Source of the DNA: Toxonevra muliebris
Lineage: Eukaryota; Arthropoda; Insecta; Diptera; Pallopteridae
NCBI GenBank assembly: GCA_963691655.1
Contig: OY829328.1
Span: forward strand, 71,924,400 to 71,988,399
Direction: 5' to 3'
DNA length: 64,000 bases
Shown here: positions 11,909 through 24,440 of the stretch, in pieces
Numbering within the stretch: the stretch's first letter is position 1
Layout: every line of letters begins with the position of its first letter
Translations under genes and position numbers: made by a program
Notes under the pieces: model-generated
Databases searched by the model: none
The model's input: the letters and a program-made list of their open reading frames with translations, nothing else
Told to the model about the DNA's origin: nothing

Positions 11909-14900
11909 GTGTTATAAAAAGAAAGTAAAAGCTCCATTTTTCAAAATTATATTTCAAAAAATTTAAAAAGAACTAAAAGTGTTTCAGTTTCAAAGACTAG
12001 TTACATATTTAGTCACGTTATTTTAACAATTTTGAATGATTTATCATTATGCCCGAAAAATATCAAATATAGTTAACAGCAGTTATTGAAAAGTAAAAGT
12101 TTTCTTCAATACTCCTCTCCTTGAGAAGCCAAAATTTAAACATTATTAAAATATATATACATATATATTTAGGTTACAAAATAAGGACACAAAACTTCTT
12201 TAAACTCAAACACAATTTAAATTTCTTATTAAATCTCACAGTTATAAATTCTCATAATTAAGAAAATATATTACACTTGTGCTGCTAAGTATTTCAGTCA
12301 ACAACAAACGAAGTCAATAACTAAGAAAATTTATAACTCAAAGGTCACCTTCTTACTTACTGCTTACAGTAAGTAACCTACCTCAAACTTTCACTTTCAA
12401 AAATCGATTTTTTCTTCTCTAACTGAAACAAAAGTAGTCACACATACATACACACATGAAAATAAAGTGACATCATGCGATTGACTGAGTATTTTTCAGA
12501 GTGTATATAAATATTTTTTTCTAGTGCGCTTAACTTAAAATAGAAGGAAAAGTTCAGCACTTTCGAATGTTAATTTGGATAGCGGCCAAATTAAAAAAAA
12601 AAAAATAAATAAATAAATAAAAAAAAGATATAAAAAAAAAATTAAAAATAAGAATTTAAAATTAAAAATAAATTAAAAACGTAAAAAACCGAAAAACCAC
12701 TTTTGCTTTCAATTTTTTTTTTTTCATATTGTGAAAACAAAACAAGAAAACAAAATGAATTTTAGAATTTATTAGACCTTCACAAGCAGAATATAGTAAT
12801 TAGCAAAACCAATTATATATTTGAAAGACAAAAAAAAAAAAAAAAAAAAAAATTATTAACTAAGAAGAAAGCGAAATGAAAAACAAACTAAGGTTTATAG
12901 GCTGGAAACAAGACAACGAATTATTACAATATTATGGAACAAAAGCTTCGTTTTTTCCACTGACTTTAATGGTGTAAACGTCGTAGACAATTATGCACTT
13001 TTTCACTCACATGATTCTTTTTAATTTCTGCATTAAGCGTTGCCACTTTTGCTTAGTTTTGAACTTAGAAATTTTAATGTAGTTGAAAGACCGAGTTCAA
13101 TCATGTTAAGCCACTTGATTTTTGGCAGACAATTGCATTGCATGACATTTCCATAGCTGAACTGCACTCTTTAAAAATGCTGAAAAATGTTGACTAATTT
13201 AATTTTAGTATAGCGGAATATCGTAACCATTTCTTTCTAGTTTCCTATATTTTATTTCATTTTATATTTTTTTCTTTATTTATAATGTGAATAAATAATT
13301 TAAGCGAAATGACCTCAGCAACAGTAATTAAAAAAGTCAATAATTTAACATGAACACGCACTCAAAGTGTCCGCCTCGTAATTTCTTCTTTTTTTTTTTT
13401 GTGGGTACCTAAATATTAGAAGGTTTTGTATTGTATTTCGCTTCTAGTTTCATAGTATAAATTGGCAATAAAGACCTTGACATAACAATTTAATTAATTT
13501 ATTACTATCATTTGTAGTTAATTAGTATCTTTAGTAACAATTTCTATGTAAGTTCAGTTTAGTTAAGCCTAAAGAACTTAAGTGTTTTGGGGTTTTCTAT
13601 TGCATTTTAAGGGTAGCAAATAAATATTCATAGTATATGAAAATATTTATTTTTAGATATGATTGTGATTTTATTATACTTACGTGTATATAAGTTTTAT
13701 AGCTTTTTGTAAATTTTATAGTTAGGAAATCTTTTTTTATTGGTTGTCATAACACTGAAAAGTTTTCTTCTTTTTTTGTCAAACCATTCTGGTAGCCACC
13801 CAACGAAATGTTTTTGTATATTTTTATTTATATGTTTGGTTTATTTTATTAGTTTGCAATGAAAATTAAGTAATCAAGAATTAGAAATGAAACTCACTCA
13901 CCCCTAGAAATATATTTAAGTTTTAGTCATGTATTCAAGGCTTTGACTAAACATCTTGAGTACTGTTTTTTTCAAGTTTTATCTAAAGAACATAGACTTA
14001 GAATACTCTAGGTATTAAACACAATCTTCAACGATCTTCTGGCATATTTCGGTCATTCGCGTTTCCCTAGTATTGGTTCAAGCTTATAGTTTCTGCTTTT
14101 GCAAATGTGGCTTTTTGATTTTTCTTCCTAGCTCGTTTGGTTTTCGATTAATTCAATTTTTCCTATAGGCTCCGCACTCAAAAATTCAAATAAACAAAAA
14201 TGCGCGCGCATCCACAGTACATCCAAAGTACTAAATTTGCAATTACTTAAATATTGAATATCTCGAAAACTACATATACAAAAAAATTACTTAAGACCTT
14301 TTTTTTAGGAAATCATTCAAGCTTTTTTGATATATCCAACGGTTAACAAGTTATTAGTAAAAAAAGGCTTTTTCACCAAAAGGGGGATTTTTTTGGGGGG
14401 TCGCTCTGCAACCCCAGGACTGATTTTTGTGGTTTTTTAATCTATCATACCCCCATTAACAAATACTGAAGAAAAATCTCAGTTCAGAATTTTTATGATG
14501 TAAATGTTTATAATGACTGGACTATCTAGAGAGCTTCAAAGTTTTCGCTCGTTCAATTTACTAGAGATAGTAATTGCCTGGCCTTAAATATACATACAGA
14601 TAAGTTAAAGAGAACTCGAACTAGAGTCTTGCATTGTCCGGGACACCTCCGCATTTCAAGTATGGTTTTCGTCCGTTCCGGATTTTTAGACATTTGACCC
14701 GGATTTTGACCAAAAACTAAAAGAGATGAAAACCCAACCAAAGAAATTAAAGGGGATGTACGTTGGGTCGACATTGGATTGTATGGTCACGACTATCTAA
14801 TATTGGTTTGTATTCCTGGAACAAACACTCCAGTTAAACGCATTTTTCTTAAGTTAATAAATATTAGACCGTTGAAAAAAATAGTCTACAAATCAAAGCA

Positions 14901-15042
14901 CTCAATATAATTTAGAATATTCATGTCCAGATTTTTACAATTTTCTTAAAATGAAGCCAGTTTTACTTAAAAAAAATCAATAGAAGTTCAGACTACAAAA
15001 CTTCAACTAAGTACCTCTACTCAGTAGTAGACCTGATATTAA
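11909..15042. other. Gene-free spacer
   Basis: AT-rich sequence with long A-runs (12590-12670, 12830-12850). No exon, RNA gene or bounded element recognised. The part around 14350-14800 is less AT-rich but shows no coding signal that I trust. Confidence 0.5.
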
Positions 15043-15324
15043 CCCTGGAAGGACATGCTTCGTCGAATCGACGACTCATGTTTACTTTTTACAATTTTTC
15101 TTTCCAAGTAAGTGGTGGAAAAACTTTTAATTTATGAATAAATGTTATTAAAAAATATGTTTATTGTTGTTTTTCTATGTAGTAAATTAACCAAATAATG
15201 GGAATCAATCAACTTTCAAAGTTATAGGTGTTTAGATCATGTGTTTGACCACTTTGAATAATGCCGTCGTCGTTTCGACGAAGCATGACCTTTACGTACA
15301 AAAAATAAGCATGTACTTCTAGCG
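15043..15324. mobile_element. piggyBac-like non-autonomous element
   Basis: About 282 bp flanked by TTAA on both sides (15039-15042, 15325-15328). The left end reads CCCTGGAAGGACATGCTTCG; the right end, on the opposite strand, reads CGCTAGAAGTACATGCTT. On the right, a second inverted copy of CATGCTTCGTCG lies further in (about 15260-15292), giving the terminal plus subterminal inverted-repeat plan common in piggyBac-type elements. No transposase. Confidence 0.7.
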
Positions 15325-16022
15325 TTAATTATATATATATTTGTATATATTTTTTGTAATAAATTTTCTTAATATTTTTCGTTAATTTAATTTTTCTAGA
15401 ATAATTTATTAATTAAGAGTAAGAAAAAAAAATACATAGTACCAAAAAAGAAAAAAAAATTGATTATAATTTCGAATTTAATTTTCAAATTTATTTTTTA
15501 AGCGTCTCGGATTCTAATCTAAAAAATCTGGTCACGTTAGCCTAAATCATTTTCGTTGATCTCTGTTTCTTGACTTACTTTTGCCTTACCTATTTCTGAG
15601 CCTACTAGAAAACTTTTTCTTATGGGCAGTGCAATTAGAAGTTACTGAAAAATCCTGTCAGTTTCTACTCATGTACTCATTGATGTCAACTTAGATGATT
15701 TGAGTTGACGAAATTGCTTTCACACTTCACTAGCAAAAAGGCAAATCAAAATTGCCCCACACTGATTTAGAGCATCACTTGGACTGGTATTCATAGCACT
15801 GGTAATGCCTCGTCACACATTTTTTTATGGTTTGTTAAGATTCTGAAACTGATCTCTACACCAACTTACAACAGACGCGCTAGACTGTTTTTTTTCTGAT
15901 TTTATGGGCTTGTGTGTATTCCTATTTTTGGTCTGAGTTTTAATTGGAATTTTGGTGTAATTTTTAAGTTTTATTTTTGATCTAAATTTCTGGTTTTTAA
16001 TTTTTTTTTGTTTCTCTGTTAA

Positions 16023-16681
16023 CCCTTTCAAGACCATTAGTCATCGATGATTCCACATACGTTTTTTCAATTTATTTTAATTCCACCGATTTTAATAAAA
16101 TTAGTTATTATTAAAAACAAGTTTGGAGTTGTTACCTAATTGACCAGAGCAACCTAAAGTAAAAACAAATTGTTTTTCCCCCTTATTTTTAATCGCTTAC
16201 AAAATTTCCCCAAATACACCTAATTTTTAATATATTGTGTAAAAAACTATTTACTCAAACATGATTTGCCATATTTTTAAAATTTTATTTACTTTATAAG
16301 TTTTGTTATGGGCCACCTATGGCTGACCCTAAGATCTTCAATGAAAACTTTTTACAATGAAATGGCGATCTAAGAATGCGAATCTGGACTCGGTTTTGTT
16401 CTATCGTTTCTAGTTTTGTTACTGTCAAGAAAGGATTAAGTGAAGAATTAATTCAAAGTATTTTAGTCTATCTTTAAAAAAAGTATTAAAAAAATGTACA
16501 GAAGAAGTTAGTAAAAAAATCCCTTTGATCATAGGGTAACCGGTGATCCATAGAAAATTCAGTCCTTCAGTGGCGCTGTCTGTTTTAATCAAAAATTTTA
16601 ACAAGAAATGGTGGTTAGAGAATACGAGTGTAAATTCGGTTTTGCGCTATCTCCTCTGGTTTTCTTACGGTCCCGAAAAGG
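16023..16681. mobile_element. piggyBac-like non-autonomous element
   Basis: About 659 bp between TTAA sites (16019-16022 and 16682-16685). The left end is CCCTTTCAAGACCATTAG; the right end on the opposite strand is CCTTTTCGGGACCGTAAG. A sequence resembling the right end also occurs internally (about 16390-16440), so the end was duplicated. The element splits a low-complexity repeat tract whose two halves flank it. Confidence 0.6.
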
Positions 16682-16689
16682 TTAATTTT

Positions 16690-17380
16690 TCTGAGTTTTG
16701 CTCTGAAGTTTGATTTGATTTTAATTTGATTTTTAGTCTGACTTCGGTTCTGCATTTTGATCTGATTATTGGTTTGTTTTTTTGGGTTGAGTTTTGGTTT
16801 AAATTTTTGGTTTGAGTTTTTGCTTGGTTTTTGAGTTGGTTTTGCTTTGAATTTGTCTGAGTTTTGATCTGAAATTGGAGTAAGTTTTAGTCTCAGTTTT
16901 TCTGTTTTTATTGTCTTGTGTGTAGTCTTATTTTTCTGAGTTTTGGTTTGAATTTTTTTCTGATTTTTGGTCTAACTTTTGGTTTGATTTTTCTTGTAAA
17001 TTCTTGATTTGATTTTGCTCTGTTGTTTTTGCTCCAAATTTATATTAGTTTATTTTTAATTTAGGTTGAATTTTGATTTGGTTTTTACTTTGATTTTTAG
17101 TTTGAATTTGGTTTGAGAATTGGTCTGAATTTTTATTTCTGATTTTGGTTCTGAATTTTGATCTGATTTTGTTTCTGAATTTCGGTTTCATTTTTCTAAT
17201 TTGATTTTTGGTTATAATTTTGATCAGTCTTTGGTCTGATATTTTTTCTAAATTCAATATGACTTTTTGTTTAATTTTTTTTCTCTGATTTTGAATTTGA
17301 ATTTCGATCAGGTTTTTGGACTCATTTTTAGTTTGGTCTTTTATCTGTTGTTTGGTGTTGATTTTAGCACAATTATTAAT
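16690..17380. repeat. Degenerate low-complexity tandem tract
   Basis: Roughly 700 bp of T/G-rich words such as TTTTGGTCTGA, TTTTGATTTG and TTCTGAATTTTG repeated with variations of about 10-24 bp. The same word set is present at 15885-16018 on the other side of the piggyBac-like insertion, so this was once one tract. The open frame on the minus strand (17045-17257, rich in K, N, Q, I) is only the translation of this repeat. Confidence 0.6.
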
Positions 17381-17519
17381 CTGACAATTATTCTATAGTT
17401 TAATAAAACTCGGCAAATTTTAGATTCAACACTGATTATACATATTGTTGTCAATATTAATCACTACACCATAGCAAACAGTGTTGGCTGCATAAATAAT
17501 TACTTAAAAACAGATTCTG

Positions 17520-17693
17520 GGGTTACTCTGTAGTTCGATTCGAAAGAAAATTTACTCGAATTCGAACGATTGGTACTCTAGAAAACATTTTTGAATAATA
17601 TTTGTTCGATGTTCAGATTTCATTTTGTGCCTTTTTTGATCCAATTTGGCATCCGAATAGAACTGCATTTCGAATCGAACTACAGAGTAACCC
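17520..17693. mobile_element. 174-bp MITE with 26-bp inverted termini
   Basis: The left arm GGGTTACTCTGTAGTTCGAT continues with TCGAAA; the right arm is the exact complement (TTTCGAATCGAACTACAGAG then TAACCC). Flanking target duplication is uncertain. Confidence 0.8.
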
Positions 17694-17699
17694 ACCAGA

Positions 17700-19100
17700 T
17701 ATTCTTACGGAACCATTGAAACTAAAATCTGGGCTTTAGTCATTGTTCTACAAAGCCGAGTGGATGGCAGTTTTCCTTATCTTTATAGTGTGAAATCTCT
17801 GATTAACTATTTTATCTTTATCTATCTTTTTATCGTTTTAGCTTGTATTTTATTTTATACCTATAATTTTTAATCTATTTATTTTGATCGCTACTGTTTA
17901 TATGTATATAGCTTTACACAGTGCAATTTATAATGCACTGATACATATTTATATTTTTTCGTTAGCATCTAATTATACACTATGTATAATTATTTAAAAA
18001 TAAAATTTAATTACTTACCAGATAAATTGAAAAATTGATGATATTTGTTAGATTTTTTAAAATGATTCTAGTTTAGAATACATGAAATCTATTAATTTAT
18101 TTTTGTATACAAATTTAATTCCTCGGGCATACATATATAAATTCTACAACAACAACAAAAATAAATAAAAACAAAAACCAAACAACAACAACAAAACATT
18201 ACATCTTACAGCTCTCTCTAGTTACACACTAACCAGAAATTACGTACATATGATATTTCTGTAATACAAATAAAAAAATGCGCTGTTGAAATTCGCCCTT
18301 GAAATCGTACATGATGTCATCAAAAAAGATTCATATAATTTTTATTTATATACTTACCTACCTAAATATACATATACAAGTACAAACATATAAACAAAAG
18401 AACATACAATAAATATGTAGCTTTGTATTAAAATAAAATTATTCACAAATACTGGAACGAAAGTATCATACAAATACTAACTAAGTACGAGTACAACCAA
18501 TCCAATGAAGAATGTACCTCTTTTTTTAATTTACGCATTGAACATGTCGTTTTATTATTATTGCTGTTGTAAATTTGTATATACATATATGTATATACCT
18601 ATGTATCAGCAACATGAGAATTGAAATCGTAACTTGCCTATGGCGCAAGCTTAACTCAAGCATTTCATTTTATCCAACAAACATCATTATGATGATCAAC
18701 GCCAAGTCAACGTTGTCGTCGTCATCATCAACAGCACCAGGCGTAAACAAACATCATCATCATCATCGGTAACAACTTTAAAAACTTTAAAAACGCCAAC
18801 ACTAGCAGCAGTGTTAGTGGCAGCTACAACAACAATAATAAAAATAATAATAAGAATAACTACAACACCGGCTTTTTAGGTTTAGAAAGCCATATACATA
18901 CATACAAAAACAACGAAAAACAAAAAATAATAAAAAAAAACAAATGAACAGTGTGACCAAAATGCGCTAAAAGTTAACAAAAATCTACAGTTTCGTAAAA
19001 ACTCAACAGACTAAGTTAAACTTTATATTTCTATTTTTTTTTTTTTTTGTTCTTTGATATATACTTAATTACTACTACAATAGCTTAAACAGTATACATA
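17700..19100. other. Gene-free spacer with triplet repeats
   Basis: AT-rich, with CAACAA runs near 18150-18195, ATC/ATG-type triplets near 18690-18770 and AAT/AAC runs near 18820-18870. No exon recognised. Confidence 0.5.
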
Positions 19101-19104
19101 GCCC

Positions 19105-20420
19105 CTAATCGGAGAATAGGGCAACAATGAACCTCTTCCATCGCACTCTATCTTGAGCGAGAGATCGTACTTCGCCCCAAGTTGCGAATGGTGCGTGATC
19201 GGCGTGTGCGCATCTAATCCAAGTAGAGCGGGGCCGGCCATGGTGTCGGGATCCCTGCGGGTTCCATTCGAGAGCCATTTTAGCAATGTCGGCGTCATCT
19301 TTTCGAAGGGCGTGACTTAACCACCGCCATTCACGTATTTTTATCTCCTGTTCAATTGCAGAGCTTTCGAAACGCCTTCATCATGTTCATTTGATACAGT
19401 GTCTGGCTAAAAGATGTTATAGATTCCTCGCAGACATTTATTGACGAACACTTACAGTTGTCTAGTAATTGAGTCAGTGATTTTCCATGTCTCTAAACTG
19501 TATAGCAGGACCGACTTGACATTGGTTTTGAAGATGCGAATTTTGGATTTAGAGTGCTCGCGAAAATCAAAGTTTTTTGAGCCTATGGAAGGCTGTTTGT
19601 GCCTTCTTGATGCGTGCATTGACGTCGTTTTCTGCATCACCATCTTGTGCAGCAATACTGCCTAAGTAGAAGAACTGTTCAACCTCTTCGAATAATGTGG
19701 AGCCATCATCTGTTTGTATAACCAAAGGTGTTTTTCAAAAAGTTGATTTTCAAACCGACACACTTTGAGTTTTCGCAGAAAAAGAATGAATCAGAAAGCA
19801 CATATTATCAGCATAATCTAAATCGCTCAGCTTCTGATATGGCCGCCACTAAATTCCATCTAGGCAGTCCTCGTTCGTTGTAGCAAGCACCATGTCCTGC
19901 ACCAGAATGAAGAGAAACGGGGACAGCACGCACCCTTGTCGTGCTTCTCGTGAGGTGGAAAAACTAGCGCTGCATTTGTTATTGAGTTGAAGGCTGTAAT
20001 CTGCATTCAGACAGATCTCTTAAATTAGGCTGATAATCTTTGATGCATGCCGACGTGAGGAATAGGGGTGACCTGAATTCGACGGATTGCTCGACTATGA
20101 TTCCGGTAGTATTGATATGGTCTGTACACAAGCGACCTGGCCTATACCCATTGTGTTTCGTTCTCAGAGTGTTATTAATGATGGGGCGAGACGCGCTTCA
20201 AGACGATAAATGCTACCACTTTGATGATGCTATTTAGAAGTGTAATTCCCCGCCAATTTCTGCAATTGCTTAAATCGCCCTTCTTTGGTATAATTATGAC
20301 TGCGCTCTCTTTTCACGAGCTTGGGATTGCTTAATAAGCGGTTGAAGAGCCGATGCTACTTCAGCGACACCATATTTAAATAGCTCATTAGTTTTGGGAT
20401 GGCTTCTTCAATCCCTCTCA
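19105..20420 (-). pseudogene. Decayed LINE reverse transcriptase (3' part)
   Basis: Read on the minus strand, typical non-LTR retrotransposon ORF2 pieces appear in order: PKKGDLSNCRNWRGITLL (about 20235-20290), ARQGCVLSPFLFILVQDM (about 19890-19945), LDYADNM at the polymerase active site (about 19805-19830), LLYSLETWKITDS (about 19465-19510), WNPQGSRHHGRPRSTW (about 19220-19270) and DRVRWKRFIVALFSD near the end. They lie in different frames with stops, so the gene is dead. The catalytic YADD is YADN. The tail resembles RTE/CR1-type elements often annotated as craniofacial development protein 2-like; the exact clade is uncertain. The 5' part is missing. Confidence 0.85.
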
Positions 20421-20483
20421 ATAGTTTATAGTAAAATGTTTTCAAAATTAAGTTGTGACGATTTATTATTGCTAACTTTTATA

Positions 20484-21761
20484 CACTATGGTGCATAATT
20501 ATAGCCGCACTGGTTCTAAGACAGAAATTGCATGGAATAAAAAAAAAATTCGTAACTCAATAATGTGTTAAGCCTCCTTCATTTTTAATAAACTCAAAAA
20601 TCTAATTTTGAATGCTCGAAGTTTGTCCTGAGTAATGAAATCCCATGCCGTAATGACAGCGTTTTTTCAACTCTGAAGCATTTTGGTATTACTTTTTTTC
20701 GTCGTATACTCATTGAATAAGAATGACCCGATAGTTTTATATTGGCTTTTGATCCGGAGAACTTACTGGCTATTTTAAAACTTTACCGTTGTTGTGTAAC
20801 TGCAACCATATCCTTGTCCCTTGAATGCTATAAACTGAACCATTTTCATATCAGAAAATCCATTCATGTGTCCTGTATTTCTGCAGAAATGGAAACAGAA
20901 CCGTCCTCAACATTGTTATGTATTCGACTACTTAGAAAAGTTATTTCCAGTATTTCATTACAGAAAAAAGTTCCCTAAATCATTGAGGTACCTCAACTAA
21001 AATTCCTTTTGGAAATATATCGAGGTTCTTTTTGGATGTATCTCCAAAACGAGTTAAACCCATCAGGGCCGTCCAAATAAAACTTTCTCGTTGGAAAAAA
21101 TGACCAAAAATACAAAAATTGCTCGAAATGGCAATAGAAAATTTGGCAAAAATGGCTAAATTTTTTTCAATCTGTTTCCCATTTTTCTTGTGCAAATTGG
21201 ATGCGGTATTTTTTAATTACCTGTGCCAGGCTTTTAGTTTTTGTACGAAGAACGCTTTAAAACATGAGTGACAGTCCATCGAGAGGCATTTGATTCATGT
21301 TCTTTGGAAATTTGGTTTTTATTTTTTCTTGAATCGCTTGCCATGTTGATAATGCAGCACTCAACTAATTCGGAAAGCCTTGTATTTATACCTTCTTTTT
21401 TAATTTTTGCAATAAATACTTTGCTTTTTAAAATAAGTCTATCTATCTTAAATTAGTAAGCTTACTACTTATTACTGAGATCGACCTCTCTAAAATCAGT
21501 AACTTTACATTATTTTTGTCATTTAAATAGGGACCACGTTGGATTAAAATAAATGTATACTAAAATGTAAAGAAACGATCCTTGATTGATCAAAACTTAA
21601 AAAAAAACTGAAAAACCGCAAAATATATATAAAATAATTTTAATCTTAAATTAACTTATTTTTAATTCTCTTTCATAAAAATTTATTGAATTTATTCTAT
21701 AATTTTTAGAATCAGTGAATGTGTTGAAACATAGGCGCGACTATAGTTATGCACCATAGTG
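20484..21761 (-). mobile_element. Tc1-like DNA transposon with dead transposase
   Basis: A 1278-bp element with TA target duplication and inverted ends: CACTATGGTGCATAATTATA on the left, complemented at the right by TATAGTTATGCACCATAGTG. Inside, on the minus strand (about 21000-21100), a transposase fragment reads KFYLDGPDGFNSFWR followed by KEPRYISKRNF, which matches the catalytic core of Tc1-type transposases, then hits stop codons. Several frameshifts and stops show it is inactive. It sits just 60 bp beyond the decayed LINE. Confidence 0.85.
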
Positions 21762-21764
21762 TAT

Positions 21765-22369
21765 TTAAAGAGCGCCTTTGTTTTTTAGATGCCAACTATA
21801 GCGCCCTCTGCCGGGAAAAAATAAAACAAAAATTGCATAATGAAAATTATACATAAAATATTAATAAGTAAAAGGTTTCAATTTATTATTTTATAAAATA
21901 AATTTAAAAAAAATAAATAAATAAAATTGGTCGAATTTTTAGCCTCCAAAATTAGGAAGATCCCTGATTGATTTGAAAATTTTTTTAAATATAAAGCTTA
22001 TAACTTTGATAGTTTCTATGTTTATTGTTACAAAAATTATGAAAATTAGGAACATGAGTTTTGTCCATTTTTAAAGCGTGTAGATCCCACTGTTCTCGTA
22101 CTTGTGTATGTATATGTGTGTAAAGGGAGCTAGAGCTGATCATGATGATGACGACGAGCATAAATTTTTCCGATTTTGTGGAACGTATTTGTGTTTTAAA
22201 AAACGCAAAAAAAAAACAATTTTTAAAAAGAAAAAAAGCTTTATTGTTGTTATTGGTTATTATTACAATAAAATGAGCTCACAAAGCTGTATGATGCGCC
22301 AAACTATAAAAAAAAGCCTTTAAAAAGTGGTTCTGAAAACTAGAATTTATTGAATACAAGTTTTGTGAC

Positions 22370-22437
<68 letters not shown>

Positions 22438-23198
22438 GCTTACCACCTTCTTTTTATTTATTTATTTTTTTGTTTCGTTTGACTTAATTTGTTACTCTTT
22501 CTTGTTGTCGCTTTTAACTTTTCAAGCCGGTTTTCGAGTTTTTTCTGCTATGATTTCTACTTTTTTTATGACGAGTTTTTAAATTTAAATTTATTACGTT
22601 GTTGTTGGTTGATTTTCGCATTGTATTGTGTATCAAAATCTGTTGACTTAGGAAATAATACTTTAATTGATATATTGGTAAAAATATGATTTGTTGAAAT
22701 GTGATCTGATTAGAATCATAGAATTAATGAAGACATATTATAAGGAGAGCAAGAGGTTTTGGAAAGGGAACTAAAAGAATCCCCCTTTCTAAAAAATTTG
22801 TTTTTCTTGAAGATTTTGTACTTTATACTTTCAAAAATCTCTGTACAAAAGTTTCTCATCATAATTCGGAATATTGACGAAATTATAGTTCATAAATGAA
22901 CACTTCCCTTTTACCAGGTGTATCAATGGCTGACTTGATATCTTAAAAACTAACAAGGTGATTGCCTTGAAATTCGGCCCAAGTATAGAAAACAAAACTG
23001 TCAAAAAGATATTTAATCTTTTTTTGGTTCAGATGACTTTGAGTAGTCGGAATCGTAGCAACCAGAAAACGAGAAATTTCGAGAACCATCACACCTCAAT
23101 CTCATAAAAATTTCTGTATGGAAAATATTTCTGCAAAATTAAAAAACATAATTTTTTAGCTCGTTTAATGAGAATCTTACTACTATATATGTATGTAA
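21765..23198. other. Gene-free spacer
   Basis: AT-rich; contains a perfect TA dinucleotide microsatellite (22376-22429). No exon or bounded element recognised. Confidence 0.5.
22376..22429. repeat. (TA)n microsatellite
   Basis: 27 uninterrupted AT/TA dinucleotides. Likely polymorphic. Confidence 0.95.
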
Positions 23199-23620
23199 GT
23201 TTGCGTGATATTTCGTTGGCAACATGTATTAATTTTGCGCTGAAATTTGACATTTCAAGAGCAAATGTGTGTGCAAAACTATTAATACGTGCAGGGTAAT
23301 TTGAGTACAACAAAGGTCCCTACGCTCTATGCACTTGGTGCACATTTGTTTTTGTAAAAGCAATTAGGCATGGGCTGTGCACTTCATTTCGTTTCTCATC
23401 TCTCTTCTTTGCCTGTACTTAAGTGCAAAGCAACAACACTTTCGTGTGCTTCGTTAGATTTTGTTGTGATCTGAGGTATGAGTTTATTATAATCAGTGTA
23501 TATGTATTGGTGTTTGCACTTCCATAAGAAACTTTTGGGAGTACAACATACGAGTATGTTGTAAGCTTCTCTTCCGAATCGTGTTGGGAGTATTTCACGA
23601 GGTAGGTGTTTCGCACCTAT
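23199..23620 (+). repeat. Interspersed repeat family 1, copy d
   Basis: Starts GTTTGCGTGATATTTCGTTG, shares the CATTTCAAGAGCAAATGT and ATTAATACGTGCAG blocks, and ends with GAGTATTTCACGAGG. A block of about 250 bp (about 23315-23560) not seen in the other copies may be a separate insertion. Confidence 0.55.
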
Positions 23621-24161
23621 TCCACCAGCATTTTTTTATATGGAATTTGTCAAAGTAATGTGCTTTAAGTGAAGTGTCACATTCTGCTATAAAAAAGTCT
23701 CTGATTGGAAGACAGAGAGAAGACCTCTAAAGTTAAGTGTCTTCTAGTGGAAAACAGCTGTGGTTCTAATAATGCATAATTCCTTTGAACGATAAATCCA
23801 AATCGTCCAATAAGCAGGTCGCTGACAGTGATTATAAAGTACAGAGATTATGATGTTTCTTTCAAATAAGAAATGAAACGTCTGATATTATTTTGTTTTA
23901 TGTTCTGAATAATAAAGGTGATTTCTTTCATATTATATAACCAGTGATCATAAATTTCTATTAAAACATTTGAGCTTTGAATCTAGAACCGATAGATTCG
24001 AGAAAACCGAAAAGTCTAGATGAAAAGGTATTCTCTGAGGAACAAATGATTACCAAGTTTATATTAGAAATATTACTTAACTCACCTCGTAATTTTCTTC
24101 TGAAAGCAGAAAATTATGAATAATTGTGTTCTAGAATACTGGTAATTAATTTCTAATAAAA

Positions 24162-24440
24162 AGGCTGAGTACAAAAGCGGTTCAACTTTTAAGTTCTGAA
24201 AAAAGTGGTATAATTTTACTTAAGAGCAAAAACGGCACGAATGGCATTAAGAACAAAAGTGAAACAAAATATGTTCAGAGGAAAAACGGGTTAAGTTCTT
24301 GTGCTGTGAAAGAATTGTTATATCATTTTTGCTTTTACTTTAAGTTGTTTCATTTTCACTTCAAGTCGTGCTATTTGTATCGTTCTTGCTCTTTCCCTTT
24401 TGCCCTTATAAAAATTTTAACCCACTTTTATTCTTAGCCT
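24162..24440. mobile_element. Inverted-repeat element, probable MITE
   Basis: Ends AGGCTGAGTACAAAAGCGG and, on the other strand, AGGCTAAGAATAAAAGTGG. The interior continues as an imperfect hairpin (AAGTGAAACAAAAT against its complement in TTTCATTTTCACTT). About 279 bp, no coding capacity, no clear target duplication. Confidence 0.6.
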
